Assembly: GCA_963696505.1 (NCBI GenBank)
Contig: CAVOKN010000012.1
Coordinates: forward strand, 109,319-173,318
Source of the DNA: CAVOKN01 sp963696505
GTDB taxonomy: Bacteria; Pseudomonadota; Gammaproteobacteria; Burkholderiales; Rhodocyclaceae
Direction: 5' to 3'
Length of the DNA stretch: 64,000 nucleotides
Positions 33,798 to 42,911 of the stretch are shown here, piece by piece. The notes below the pieces were generated by a model. That model ran no database searches. It was not told the origin of the DNA and worked only from the letters and a program-made list of their open reading frames with translations. The first letter of the stretch is position 1; every line of letters begins with the position of its first letter. Both the position numbers and the translations under genes were made by a program.

Positions 33798-35204
33798 TCA
33801 AAGCTGCCGGTCGAACAGCGCGTGCAGCTTGATGACGGAGTCCTGGAAGTCCTCGCGCTCGCGCATGTCCTGCTGGAGGAAGGTCTCGAAGCGCGGATGC
33901 ATCGCCACCGCCTGGTCGAGCTGGGGATCGGAGCCGGGAGCGTAAGCGCCGACGGCAATCAGATCGCGCGAGCGCTGGTAGCGCGAGTAGAGCAGCTTAA
34001 AGTTCCGCACCAGTTCCAGGTGGGTCGGCTTCACCAGCCCGGTCATGGCGCGGGAGATCGACATCTCGATGTCGATGGCCGGATAGTGGCCCTGGTCCGC
34101 CAGATGGCGTGACAGCACCACGTGGCCGTCGAGAATGGCGCGGGCCGAATCGGCGATCGGATCCTGCTGGTCGTCGCCCTCGGTCAGCACGGTGTAGAAG
34201 GCGGTGATCGATCCGCCGCCCTCGGGACCGTTGCCGGCGCGTTCCACCAGTTGCGGCATGCGGGCGAACACGCTGGGTGGATAGCCGCGGGTGACCGGCG
34301 GTTCGCCGATCGCCAGGGCGATTTCCCGCTGCGCCATGGCATAGCGGGTAAGGGAATCCATCAGCAGCAGGACGTGGCGGCCCTGGTCGCGGAAATGCTC
34401 GGCGATCGATGCCGCATAGGCGGCGCCCTGAAGACGCATCAGCGGGCTGGTGTCGGCCGGCGCGGCAACCACCACCGAGCGCTTGCGGCCGTCAGGGCCG
34501 AGGATCTGCTCGATGAACTCCTTGACCTCGCGGCCGCGCTCGCCGATCAGACCGACGACGATGATCTCGGCGTCGGTGAAGCGCGCCATCATGCCCAGCA
34601 GCACGCTCTTGCCCACACCCGACCCGGCGAACAGTCCCAGCCGCTGGCCGCGCCCCACGGTGAGCATGGCGTTGATGGCGCGCACGCCCACGTCAAGGGT
34701 GCGGTCGATGTGTGCGCGCTGCAGGGGGTTGATCGGCCGCGAGTGTAGCGAGCGCGACTGGGTCGTGTTGAGGGGACCGGCGCCGTCCAGCGGCCGGCCG
34801 GAGCCGTCCACCACGCGTCCCAGCAGTTCGTCGCCCACCGGGACGTGCTTGGCGCGGTCGGTGGCGCGGCGTCGCGGACCGATGGGTCCGCCGGCCTGAG
34901 GCGGCTGGGGCAGAGTCTCCAGCGGCAGCACCTGGGCACCCGGCGACACGCCGTAGATGTCGTCGGTCGGCATCATGAACAGTTTGTCGCCGGAGAAACC
35001 CACCACTTCGGCCTCGACCGCACTGCCCATCGGCACGACGACGCGGCAGCCGCTGCCCAGCGGCAGCTTCAGCCCCGTGGCTTCCAGCACCAGTCCGTTG
35101 ATGCGGGTGAGGCGGCCGCTGAACTGATACGGCGCGGCGGTGGCGGCCACCTTCTGGCATCCCGACAGGAAGCGCGACCAGGTTTCGGTGTGGGGATTGT
35201 TCAT
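33798..35204 (-). CDS. fliI: FliI, flagellar export ATPase
   Basis: A 468-residue ATPase related to the F1 beta subunit. The Walker A motif GLFAGSGVGKSVLLG is near residue 190, followed by VVGLIGERGREVKEF and the Walker B strand HVLLLMDSLTRYA. It powers or primes substrate unloading with FliH and FliJ. It overlaps fliH by 4 bases. Confidence 0.97.
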   Translation of the reverse strand: MNNPHTETWSRFLSGCQKVAATAAPYQFSGRLTRINGLVLEATGLKLPLGSGCRVVVPMGSAVEAEVVGFSGDKLFMMPTDDIYGVSPGAQVLPLETLPQPPQAGGPIGPRRRATDRAKHVPVGDELLGRVVDGSGRPLDGAGPLNTTQSRSLHSRPINPLQRAHIDRTLDVGVRAINAMLTVGRGQRLGLFAGSGVGKSVLLGMMARFTDAEIIVVGLIGERGREVKEFIEQILGPDGRKRSVVVAAPADTSPLMRLQGAAYAASIAEHFRDQGRHVLLLMDSLTRYAMAQREIALAIGEPPVTRGYPPSVFARMPQLVERAGNGPEGGGSITAFYTVLTEGDDQQDPIADSARAILDGHVVLSRHLADQGHYPAIDIEMSISRAMTGLVKPTHLELVRNFKLLYSRYQRSRDLIAVGAYAPGSDPQLDQAVAMHPRFETFLQQDMREREDFQDSVIKLHALFDRQL

Positions 35205-35842
35205 GGCGCGGTTCCGGACCAGTTGCCGCTGCGGCCGAGGGTCTCGGTGATGCGCCGCCAGCGCGTTTCCATGCTCGCATCGATCTGGCTGCTGGCGGCC
35301 TCGACGCGGCAGCCGCCGCGGGTCAGCTTGTCGTCCTCGGCGATGCGGTGGCCGGCGTGGGCCAGCTGGTCGCCGATGAAGCTGCGCACCAGCGCCGCAT
35401 CGTCGGGATGCAGATAGAGCGTCGCGTGGGGATGGAAGAGTTGCTGCAGCACTTCGCGCACCACGTCCAGGATGCGCTCGGGTTTCGCCTCCAGCGCCTG
35501 ACGCACCATCTGCTGCGCGAGTTCCTGCGCCAGATCGAGCAGCGTGTCGGCCACCGACTGGTTGACGCTGCGCAGCGCCTGTTCCAGGTTCTCCGCCAGG
35601 GTGTGCAGGCGCAACGCCTCCATGCGCGCCCGCGCTGTGCCCTCGTCATAGCCGGCGGCGTAGCCCGCCCGGTGCGCCTCCTGGTGGATGCGCTCGAGTT
35701 CCTCAGCGGTGGGCAGCCGGATGTCGGCGGCGGAGACGCCCTCGGCGGGCGCCTGCCGGCGCGGCGATGCGGAGTCGAAGCTGCCCAGCTCCCAGCGCTC
35801 GAAGGCGGTGAGCTTTTCCTTGGGGATCACCTCGATGCTCAT
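35201..35842 (-). CDS. fliH: FliH, regulator of the export ATPase
   Basis: A 213-residue protein with a conserved N-terminus (IPKEKLTAFERWELGSFD) followed by a helical region and a C-terminal domain (LTRGGCRVEAASSQIDASMETRW). FliH binds FliI and tethers it to FliN. Its stop overlaps the fliI start. Confidence 0.93.
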   Translation of the reverse strand: MSIEVIPKEKLTAFERWELGSFDSASPRRQAPAEGVSAADIRLPTAEELERIHQEAHRAGYAAGYDEGTARARMEALRLHTLAENLEQALRSVNQSVADTLLDLAQELAQQMVRQALEAKPERILDVVREVLQQLFHPHATLYLHPDDAALVRSFIGDQLAHAGHRIAEDDKLTRGGCRVEAASSQIDASMETRWRRITETLGRSGNWSGTAP

Positions 35843-35882
35843 GGGATGGCGCGGCGCAAAAAGTCAGTCGCCGCGGAGCGCC

Positions 35883-36878
35883 TCAAACGAAGGCATCTTC
35901 CGATCCCTTGCCGCCCAGCACCATCTGGCCTTCCTCGGCGAGGCGCCGCGCGACCTTGAGGATCTCCTTCTGCTCGGCTTCGACTTCCGACAGCCGCACC
36001 GGGCCCTTGGCTTCCAGGTCTTCGCGCAGCATCTCGGCGGCGCGCTGCGACATGTTCTTGAACACTTTCTCCCGCATCTGCTCGGAGGCGCCCTTGAGGG
36101 CGACGATGAGCGATTCGGACTGGATCTCGCGCAGCAGGAGCTGAATGCCGCGGTCATCGACCTCGAGCAAATTCTCGAACACGAACATCTCGTCGAGTAT
36201 CTTCTGCGCCAGTTCGGGATCGAACTCGCGCACGTTGTCGAGCACCGCCGTTTCCACGGCGTTGCCGGTGAAGTTGAGGATCTCCGCGGCGTGGCGCACC
36301 CCGCCCATTCCCTGCTTCTTGATCCGGCTGCCGCTCGACATGAGCCGCGTCAGCACCTCGTTGAGTTCCGACAGCGCCTGGGGCTGGACGCCATCGATGG
36401 TGGCGATGCGCAGCACGACGTCGTTGCGCAGGCGCTCGTTCAGTTGCTTGAGCACCTCGCCGGCCTGGTCGAAATCGAGATGCACCAGGATAGTGGCGAT
36501 GATTTGCGGATGCTCGTTCTTGATCAGGTCGGCGACGCTGGCCGCGTCCATCCACTTCAGATTGTCGATGCCGGCGGTGCTGCCGCCCTGGAGGATGCGC
36601 GAGAGAAGGTTGGCCGCGCGGTCGTCGCCCAGTGCCTTGGTCAGCATCGAGCGGATGACTTCCTCGTCCACCTCGACCGGGCCGCCCTGGGCGGTGCGCT
36701 CGCTGAGTTCGTCCAGAAGCGGCTCGATGCGGTCCCGCGGCATCTGCTTCAGTTGCGCCATCGCCGAGCCGAGTTGCTGGACCTCGCGTGGACCGAGGTG
36801 CCGCAGCACCTCGGCCGCCTCGTCCGCGCCCAGGCTCAACAGCAGCATAGCGCTCTTCTCGACGCCGTCATCGTTCAT
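35883..36878 (-). CDS. fliG: FliG, rotor switch/torque protein
   Basis: A 331-residue protein, normal FliG length. N-terminal GVEKSAMLLLSLGADEAAEVL, the middle EHPQIIA motif and the C-terminal torque helix region (LVEVDDRGIQLLLREIQSESLIVALKG) are present. It couples stators to the rotor and sits on FliF. It overlaps fliF by 11 bases. Confidence 0.97.
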   Translation of the reverse strand: MNDDGVEKSAMLLLSLGADEAAEVLRHLGPREVQQLGSAMAQLKQMPRDRIEPLLDELSERTAQGGPVEVDEEVIRSMLTKALGDDRAANLLSRILQGGSTAGIDNLKWMDAASVADLIKNEHPQIIATILVHLDFDQAGEVLKQLNERLRNDVVLRIATIDGVQPQALSELNEVLTRLMSSGSRIKKQGMGGVRHAAEILNFTGNAVETAVLDNVREFDPELAQKILDEMFVFENLLEVDDRGIQLLLREIQSESLIVALKGASEQMREKVFKNMSQRAAEMLREDLEAKGPVRLSEVEAEQKEILKVARRLAEEGQMVLGGKGSEDAFV

Positions 36879-38511
36879 TGCCGCCTACCCATTCCTTTAT
36901 GACGCTGGCCACGAGTTTCGGATCCTGCTTGGCCAGCGCCTTGGCTTCCAGCAGCTTCTGGTCGAAGGGCAGGGGGGCGCGCAGCGTTGCCGGCAGATGG
37001 CCTGCCACCGCGGCTTCCTGTTCCGCTGCGAGTTGTCGCTGTTCGCGCTCGGCGGCGGCCCGCGCCGCCATATCGCGGGCGAAGGGCCGCGCCACGCCGA
37101 AGAACAGCCACGCGGCGAGCGCGCCGAACAACAGGTACTTGCCGGCCTCCTTCGCCAGGCTGACGAGCGCGGGATCCTTCCACAGCGGTGTCTCGGGCAT
37201 TGCCTCGCGCGCCGCCGCCTCGAAAGGCGTGTTGGCGACGTTGAGCGTGTCGCCGCGCTCCTTGTTGAAGCCCATCGCCTCGCGTGTGAGGTCGTTGATC
37301 TGCTTCAGCTCGGCCTCGGTGAGCGGCTTGGCAAGCGTCTTGCCGTCGTTGCCGGTGACCTGGCGGTGATTCACCACCACCGCGACGGACAGGCGCTTGA
37401 TCGTTCCGGTGGGCGCGCGGGTGTGGCGGATCGTCTTGTCCACCTCATAGTTCACCGTCGCGTCCTTGCGCATGTTCAGCGGTGGCGGCGCACCGGCGGT
37501 GGCAGGGGTGCCGGGGGCGGGCGGGGAGGTGATAGGCGCCGTCGCCGGCACCGGCGGCTGGTTCGAAAGCGCGCCGGGCACGCCGGCAGCGCCGGGATCC
37601 CGGGTCGACGATTCCGAATTCTGCTGGCTGCGGATCACGCCGCTTTCGGGCGTGCCGTTGGGCTTGTAGGTCTCGGCGGTCTGCTCCACCTGCGAGAAGT
37701 CCACGTCCGCCGCCACCTGTGCGCGCACGTTGCCGCGGCCGGTGATCGGCGAGAGGATCGCCTCGATGCGCTGGATGTAGCTCTTCTCCAGGTGATCGAC
37801 ATAGTCGAGCTGGGTCGGATCGAGGCCGGCGGTGCGCAGCGGATCGGTCGCCCCGGACACCAGGTTGCCGCTTTGATCGACGACGGTGACATTGTTCGCC
37901 GCGAGCTTGGGCACGCTGGCGCTGACCAGATGCACGATGCCGGCAACCTGGCCGGGGTCGAGCGTGCGCCCGGCGTGCAGGTTCACCAGCACCGAGGCCG
38001 ATGGCTTCTGCTCGTCGCGCAGGAAGGCGCTCTGGCGCGGGATTGCGAGATGCACTCGTGCCCCCTGCACCGCCGCGAGGGACTGGATCGAGCGGGCCAG
38101 CTCGCCCTCCAGCGCCCGCTGGTAATTGACCTGCTCGGCAAACTGGCTGATGCCCAGCTTCTGGGTTTCCATCAGTTCGAAACCCACCATGCCGCCCCGC
38201 GGCAGGCCCTGGGAGGCGAGCTTGAGGCGAACGTCATGGACCTGGGACGAAGGCACCAGGATCGCGCCGCCGCCTTCGGAAAACCGGTAGGGAATGTTCT
38301 GCTGCGAGAGGGCGGTGACGATGGCGCCACCATCCTTGTCCGAGAGGTTCGAGAACAGCACCGCGTAGTCGGGCTGTCTGGCCCACATCCAGGCCGCCAC
38401 CAGGGCGGCGATCAGGGCGGCTGCGCTCCCCATGATGACCATTTTGTTGCGCGCCGGAAGCTGGGTGAAGCCCTCGACGGACATGGGAAGCGCGACGACG
38501 TTCTCGGCCAT
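36868..38511 (-). CDS. fliF: FliF, MS-ring protein
   Basis: A 547-residue protein with two membrane segments (about 28-45 and 440-465), ring-building motifs in between (DKDGGAIVTALSQQNIPYRF, ALEGELARSIQSL) and a C-terminal FliG-binding tail (LVASVIKEWVG). It forms the first-built MS-ring housing the export gate. It is first of the fliF-to-fliR run; its promoter in the 184-bp gap shared with fleS could not be assigned. Confidence 0.96.
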   Translation of the reverse strand: MAENVVALPMSVEGFTQLPARNKMVIMGSAAALIAALVAAWMWARQPDYAVLFSNLSDKDGGAIVTALSQQNIPYRFSEGGGAILVPSSQVHDVRLKLASQGLPRGGMVGFELMETQKLGISQFAEQVNYQRALEGELARSIQSLAAVQGARVHLAIPRQSAFLRDEQKPSASVLVNLHAGRTLDPGQVAGIVHLVSASVPKLAANNVTVVDQSGNLVSGATDPLRTAGLDPTQLDYVDHLEKSYIQRIEAILSPITGRGNVRAQVAADVDFSQVEQTAETYKPNGTPESGVIRSQQNSESSTRDPGAAGVPGALSNQPPVPATAPITSPPAPGTPATAGAPPPLNMRKDATVNYEVDKTIRHTRAPTGTIKRLSVAVVVNHRQVTGNDGKTLAKPLTEAELKQINDLTREAMGFNKERGDTLNVANTPFEAAAREAMPETPLWKDPALVSLAKEAGKYLLFGALAAWLFFGVARPFARDMAARAAAEREQRQLAAEQEAAVAGHLPATLRAPLPFDQKLLEAKALAKQDPKLVASVIKEWVGGNER

Positions 38512-38695
38512 GGCGGAAGCTCTCGCAGGATGGGGCAGGGGAGCCCTTTTCAGGTTTGCGGCGATTGTGCGCTGCAGCTCTCGGCACCGGTCCCGTGAAT
38601 AGCAGCGCTTTTCAGCCCCTATTTGGCTGCCCCCACGCGCGTGGCGCCCGGACTAAGCTGCGAGCATCCTAGCCAGGCCCGTGGCGGCCGTTTCC

Positions 38696-39928
38696 ATGAC
38701 AGACGAGAAGGTCGCGCCGACGTTGCCCCCGACACAGGCGGAGAGCCTGGCGGAGGCGTTTCGCGTCTTCAACCGCGTATCGGCGGAACTGACCGAGGCC
38801 TACACCGGCCTGCAGGGCCAGGTGGCCCAGCTCACCGCGGAGCTGGCCGCAGCGAACGGCGAGCTGCGCCGGCAGTATCAGGAGAAGGCCCGGCTTTCCG
38901 AGCGCCTGGCGCTGTTGCTGGATGCGCTGCCCGCCGGCGTGGTGGTGCTGGATCGGCAGGGGCGGGTAGAGCAGTTCAATCCGGCGGCCCAGGCGCTGAT
39001 AAGTCAGCCGCTGGAGGGCGCCGACTGGGCCGCCCTCGCCGCGACGGTACTCCAGCCGACCGAGACGCCGGACGAATACGAGACGCGGCGCGAGGCTGCC
39101 AGGGCGCGCATCGCGCTGTCCGAAAGCCGGCTGGATTCCGCGGGTGGGCGTATCGTGCTGCTGCACGACGTCACCGCCGCCCACGCCCTGCAGCGTCAGG
39201 CTGAGCGCAATCAGCGGCTGGCGGCGATGGGCGAGATGGCGGCGGCACTCGCCCATCAACTGCGCACGCCGCTGGCGGCGGCGCTGCTCTACACCGGCAA
39301 TCTCGGGCGCATCGACCTGGGGACGGCGGAGCGCATGCCGCTCGCCGACAAGGCGGTGGCGCGGCTCAAGCACCTGGAACGGCTGATCCAGGACATGCTG
39401 GTCTTCGCCCGCGGCGAGGTCGCGGGCCGCGAATGGTTGTCCGTACGCGACCTGGTGGCCGAAGTGGCACAGGTGATCGATCCGCTCGCGCGCGAGCGGC
39501 AAGTGGGATTCGTGCTCACCGACCGGAGCGGCGGCCTTTCGATCCATTGCGATCGCAAGGCGCTCGCCGGCAGTTTCATCAACCTGCTGGAGAACGCCCT
39601 GGAGGCCTGCGCTGCGGGGTGCCGGGTCGACTTCCGTGCCGCGCCGGGCGAGGCCGGTGTGGAATTTCGCGTCCGGGACGACGGCCGCGGCATCGATCCT
39701 CAGGTGCGCCGGCGCTTGTTCGAGCCCTTCTTCACCACCCGCGCGACAGGCACCGGCCTCGGGCTGGCCATTGCCCGGGGCGTGGTGCGAGCCCACGGCG
39801 GCAGCATCGATCTCGCCCCGCCATTGCCGGGCGCCGCGAAGGAAGCGGGCACGGAGTTCGTCGTCCTGCTGCCGGCGCGGAGCGCGAGCGCGCAAGCGGC
39901 AGCGGAGGTTTCACGGAGCGCGGCATGA
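38696..39928 (+). CDS. fleS: FleS-type sensor histidine kinase for flagellar genes
   Basis: A kinase of about 410 residues without membrane segments: an N-terminal coiled coil, a small PAS domain (about 75-125, LLDALPAGVVVLDRQGRVEQFNPAA), a HisKA domain with AHQLRTPLAA holding the phospho-His, and a HATPase with N, G1 and G2 boxes (NLLENALEA, DDGRGI, TGTGLGLAIARG). It matches FleS/FlrB, which phosphorylates FleR/FlrC. Start ATG 38696 or GTG 38681. Its stop overlaps fleR. Confidence 0.9.
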   Translation: MTDEKVAPTLPPTQAESLAEAFRVFNRVSAELTEAYTGLQGQVAQLTAELAAANGELRRQYQEKARLSERLALLLDALPAGVVVLDRQGRVEQFNPAAQALISQPLEGADWAALAATVLQPTETPDEYETRREAARARIALSESRLDSAGGRIVLLHDVTAAHALQRQAERNQRLAAMGEMAAALAHQLRTPLAAALLYTGNLGRIDLGTAERMPLADKAVARLKHLERLIQDMLVFARGEVAGREWLSVRDLVAEVAQVIDPLARERQVGFVLTDRSGGLSIHCDRKALAGSFINLLENALEACAAGCRVDFRAAPGEAGVEFRVRDDGRGIDPQVRRRLFEPFFTTRATGTGLGLAIARGVVRAHGGSIDLAPPLPGAAKEAGTEFVVLLPARSASAQAAAEVSRSAA

Positions 39929-41277
39929 GCGAGAAACTGAACATCCTGGTGGTCGAAGACGACGCTCCACTGCGCGATGCCCTGGCGGTGACCATCGAGT
40001 GCGCCGGCCACCGTGTCACGACAGCGGGCGACGGTCCGGCCGCGCTCGGCTGCATAGAACGCGACGCCTTCAACCTGGTGGTAAGCGACCTGCGCATGGA
40101 GCCGATGGACGGCCTGCGGCTCCTCACCGAAATTCGACGCGGCGACCCGCACCTGCCGGTGCTGCTCATGACGGCGTTCGGCGACGTGGACAAGGCGGTG
40201 GCGGCGATGCGCGGCGGCGCCTGCGATTTCCTGATGAAGCCCTTCGAGCCCCACGTCCTGCTCGAACACGTCGAGCGCTACGCCTTCGTTCCCCCGCCGG
40301 CGGACGGCGTCGTGGTCATCGACCCCCGCAGCCGCCAACTGCTCGCCATCGCCGCCCGGGTCGCGCAGACCGATGCCACGGTGCTGCTCACCGGCGAGTC
40401 CGGCACCGGCAAGGAGGTCGTCGCGCGCTACGTGCACCAGCAGTCGTCGCGGCGCGAGGCACCCTTCGTCGCCATCAACTGCGCGGCGATTCCGGAGAAC
40501 CTTCTGGAAGCCACGCTTTTCGGCCACGAGAAGGGGGCCTTCACCGGCGCCCAGTCCGCCCAGCCCGGCAAGTTCGAGCAGGCCGACGGCGGCACGATCC
40601 TCCTCGACGAGATCTCCGAGATGCCGCTGGCGCTCCAGGCCAAGCTGCTGCGGGTGCTGCAGGAGCGGGAAGTGGAGCGCGTCGGCGGCAAGAAGCCGAT
40701 CCGGCTCGACATCCGGGTGGTCGCCACCAGCAACCGCGACATGGCCCAGGAGGTGGCGGCGGGGCGCTTCCGCGAGGATCTCTACTACCGCCTCAACGTG
40801 TTCCCGCTGGCCATTCCGGCACTGCGGGAACGGCCGCTGGACATCGGCCCCCTGGCGCAGCATTTCGCCGCCCGCCACGGTGCCCGGCTCGGCCGCAGCC
40901 TGCGCATTTCTGCCGCCGCGGAGGCAATTCTTGCCGCCCAGGCCTGGCCCGGCAACGTGCGGGAACTGGAAAACGCCGTGCAGCGTGCACTGATTCTTGC
41001 GACCGGCGACAGCATCGAGCCCGAGCATCTCCAGTTCAGCATCGTGCTGCCGGCGGCGCCGGCAAGCGCTCCGCGCGCCATGGAAGAAGCGTCCGCTACG
41101 CCGATCGCGGCGGCGGAGCAGGGTGTGACGCGAATGAAGGATCTGGAACGCCAGCACATCCTGGAGACCCTGGCGGCGGTGGGCGGATCGCGCAAGAAGG
41201 CGGTGGAGCGGCTCGGAATATCGGAGCGCACCCTGCGCTACAAGCTGCAGCGCTACCGCATGGCGGATACGCAGTAG
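39925..41277 (+). CDS. fleR: FleR-type sigma-54 response regulator
   Basis: A 450-residue NtrC-family activator: receiver (Asp 55 in VVSDLRM), AAA+ domain with Walker A GESGTGKE and sigma-54-contact loop GAFTGA, and a C-terminal Fis-type HTH (KKAVERLGISERTLRYKLQ). FleR/FlrC switches on class III genes such as basal body and hook operons. Three sigma-54 promoters in this window are its likely targets. It overlaps fleS by 4 bases (ATGA). Confidence 0.93.
   Translation: MSEKLNILVVEDDAPLRDALAVTIECAGHRVTTAGDGPAALGCIERDAFNLVVSDLRMEPMDGLRLLTEIRRGDPHLPVLLMTAFGDVDKAVAAMRGGACDFLMKPFEPHVLLEHVERYAFVPPPADGVVVIDPRSRQLLAIAARVAQTDATVLLTGESGTGKEVVARYVHQQSSRREAPFVAINCAAIPENLLEATLFGHEKGAFTGAQSAQPGKFEQADGGTILLDEISEMPLALQAKLLRVLQEREVERVGGKKPIRLDIRVVATSNRDMAQEVAAGRFREDLYYRLNVFPLAIPALRERPLDIGPLAQHFAARHGARLGRSLRISAAAEAILAAQAWPGNVRELENAVQRALILATGDSIEPEHLQFSIVLPAAPASAPRAMEEASATPIAAAEQGVTRMKDLERQHILETLAAVGGSRKKAVERLGISERTLRYKLQRYRMADTQ
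40923..40935. promoter_or_regulatory. GGCAATTCTTGCC inside fleR, possible intragenic enhancer
   Basis: This 13-bp perfect palindrome within the fleR coding region is identical to the core of the flgB-side palindrome at 16006-16018. It lies about 350 bases upstream of the fliE sigma-54 promoter. It may be fortuitous, since it encodes ordinary residues (AILAA). Confidence 0.25.
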
Positions 41278-41281
41278 CCCA

Positions 41282-41297
41282 TGGCACGGGGATTGCT
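41282..41297 (+). promoter_or_regulatory. Sigma-54 promoter for fliE
   Basis: TGGCACG, 4 bases (GGGA), TTGCT: a perfect match to the sigma-54 consensus. It starts 5 bases after the fleR stop and ends 35 bases before the fliE ATG. Confidence 0.93.
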
Positions 41298-41331
41298 GCG
41301 TTTGGACTGAAATCGGATCGGGAGCCGAAGC

Positions 41332-41652
41332 ATGGAAACGCGCGGAATCGACCAGATGCTCGCAGAACTGCGCGCCACCGCGCAGGTCGCCGGCAGCAAG
41401 TCGGCGGGGCAGGCCGGCGCAGCGCCGGGGGCGGACTTCGGTCAGGTGCTGAAGGGCGCCATCGACCAGGTTAACCAGGCGCAGCAAAGCGCCCGCAGCA
41501 TGGCCCAGGATTTCTCGGCCGGCGATCCCAATGTCAATCTTCAGGACGTGATGGTCAATCTGCAGAAGGCCAACCTGTCCTTCCAGCAGATGGTGCAGGT
41601 GCGCAACCGCCTGGTGAGCGCCTATCAGGACATCATGAACATGCCGGTGTAA
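41332..41652 (+). CDS. fliE: FliE, MS-ring/rod junction protein
   Basis: A 106-residue protein with the C-terminal motif NLQKANLSFQQMVQVRNRLVSAYQDIMNM. FliE joins the MS-ring and proximal rod and is the first exported rod substrate. A perfect sigma-54 promoter precedes it. It stands alone here, away from fliF, which is transcribed in the opposite direction on the other side of fleSR. Confidence 0.95.
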   Translation: METRGIDQMLAELRATAQVAGSKSAGQAGAAPGADFGQVLKGAIDQVNQAQQSARSMAQDFSAGDPNVNLQDVMVNLQKANLSFQQMVQVRNRLVSAYQDIMNMPV

Positions 41653-41682
41653 TCCGGCACGCGCTGCCTGCGCAGCCCCCGA

Positions 41683-42467
41683 TCAGGCGCCGCGCGCCTT
41701 GCGCTCGCGTTCGACCTTCATGATGTAGCGCTCGATGCGGCTGAGCATGCTGCTGGGCAGGTTCACGAACTGGCAACCCGAGCGCTTCACCTTCGTCCCG
41801 TTGCGCAGCGTTATCTCGAACGCGTTGCGCACCCGCAGCGCCGCGCGAATAGTGCCGAGGTCCGGCAGATCCACCTCGCAGGATTCGAAAACCTGGTCGA
41901 CGACGAAGTCGAAGCCCCGCGGCGGCGACATGATGGCGATTCCGCCACCGCTGATGTCCAGCACCTGCGCTTCGATCACGCGCTGCTTGCCGTCTTCCTC
42001 CGTCAGGCTCAGCTTGCATTTCATCGGCTGGGCGACTGGCGCCGTGAGGCGGAAGTAGTCGCGTCGCTGCAGGCGCAGAACCCGTTCGGGCAGCGGCGCC
42101 TCGAAAGCCGGACGCCCGTTGTGCGTCACCTGTCTGACGTAGGGGAGGGTGAACTGCACCTTCACCCTGTCGTGGGTGGCAACCAGGATCAGCTTCTCCG
42201 CGAGACGCGGCCTTGCGGTTCATCTCGTTCGCTGGCGCCGTAGTCCAGGATGACGCCCGAATCGTCAACCCGGAGCAGGGCGGTGAGCAGGAAGTCGTTG
42301 CCCTGATTGAAGAACGCGGTGATCAGGTCGCCGGACTTCGCCATGCTGTTGAGCAGGAACTGGATCTCCGACCTGCTCTCGAGCTGGAACGGGGAATCCT
42401 CGTCGGTCGCCATCAGCTCGAACTTGACGGGCTGGTCGGCGGGTGCCTGGGTGCGGGTTTCGGTCAT
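41683..42467 (-). CDS. ycgR: YcgR-type c-di-GMP flagellar brake, one frameshift as sequenced
   Basis: The N-terminal YcgR domain (42467 to about 42200, FQLESRSEIQFLLNSMAKSGDLITAF) and the C-terminal PilZ domain (about 42200-41683) lie in adjacent frames. Restoring one missing G at about 42200 (TCG-CGG to TCG-GCG-GAG) gives a continuous product of about 261 residues, normal for YcgR. The PilZ c-di-GMP motifs are visible as RRDYFR and DISGGG. YcgR slows or biases the motor when c-di-GMP is high. Confidence 0.87.
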
Positions 42468-42587
42468 GGTGTTCGCTTGATGCGGTCGCCGGAAGTTTAG
42501 TGGAATTGGTCTGTGGTCTCCAGGCCGCAGGCTCCGGTGAGGGCTGCGGCGGCGTCCTTCCGTGCGCCAGCCGGGGCGGCGTCGGTC

Positions 42588-42911
42588 TCAGTTTACCGAA
42601 GCCGCCACTTGAAGCGCCGGAGGTGGTTCGGCGTGCTGGGGGGCGACGCGGCGCTCCACGCGGTAGATCCATGCCAGCAGTTCGGCCACCGCAACATACA
42701 GTTGCGGCGGGATGCGGGCGTCGAGATCCACCTGCATCAGCAACGAGACCAGTTCCGGCGATTCGTGAACGAAAAGGCCGGCCTCGCGGGCGCGGGCGAC
42801 GATCTCCGCCGCAATCAGGCCACGCCCCTTCGCCACGACCCGTGGCGCAGCGTCGCCCCGGCGGTAGGCCAGCGCGACGGCCGTCTGGCGGGTATCAGGC
42901 GCGCTCGCCAT
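42588..42911 (-). CDS. FlhB C-terminal domain homologue (FlhX-type)
   Basis: A 107-residue soluble protein resembling only the cytoplasmic domain of FlhB after its cleavage site (AVALAYRRGDAAPRVVAKGRGLIAAEI; compare FlhB AVALRYDAARDGAPRVVAKG). The NPTH motif itself is replaced by a DTRQTAVAL start. Such FlhX proteins are known in several bacteria and may substitute for the FlhB fragment. It overlaps the FliK-like gene upstream by 17 bases, so the two are translationally linked. Confidence 0.82.
   Translation of the reverse strand: MASAPDTRQTAVALAYRRGDAAPRVVAKGRGLIAAEIVARAREAGLFVHESPELVSLLMQVDLDARIPPQLYVAVAELLAWIYRVERRVAPQHAEPPPALQVAASVN

Noticed and set aside
36145..38598. 817-codon plus-strand open frame across fliG and fliF
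   Set aside because: High GC produces long antisense frames; fliF and fliG on the other strand are complete and unmistakable.
38512..38680. Sigma-54 promoters for fliF or fleS in their shared gap
   Set aside because: Only GG-N10-GC cores with poor flanks were found (for example TGGCTGC-N4-ACGCG), not enough for a call.
39700..41487. 595-codon minus-strand open frame across fleS, fleR and fliE
   Set aside because: Antisense shadow; fleR and fleS carry all catalytic motifs.
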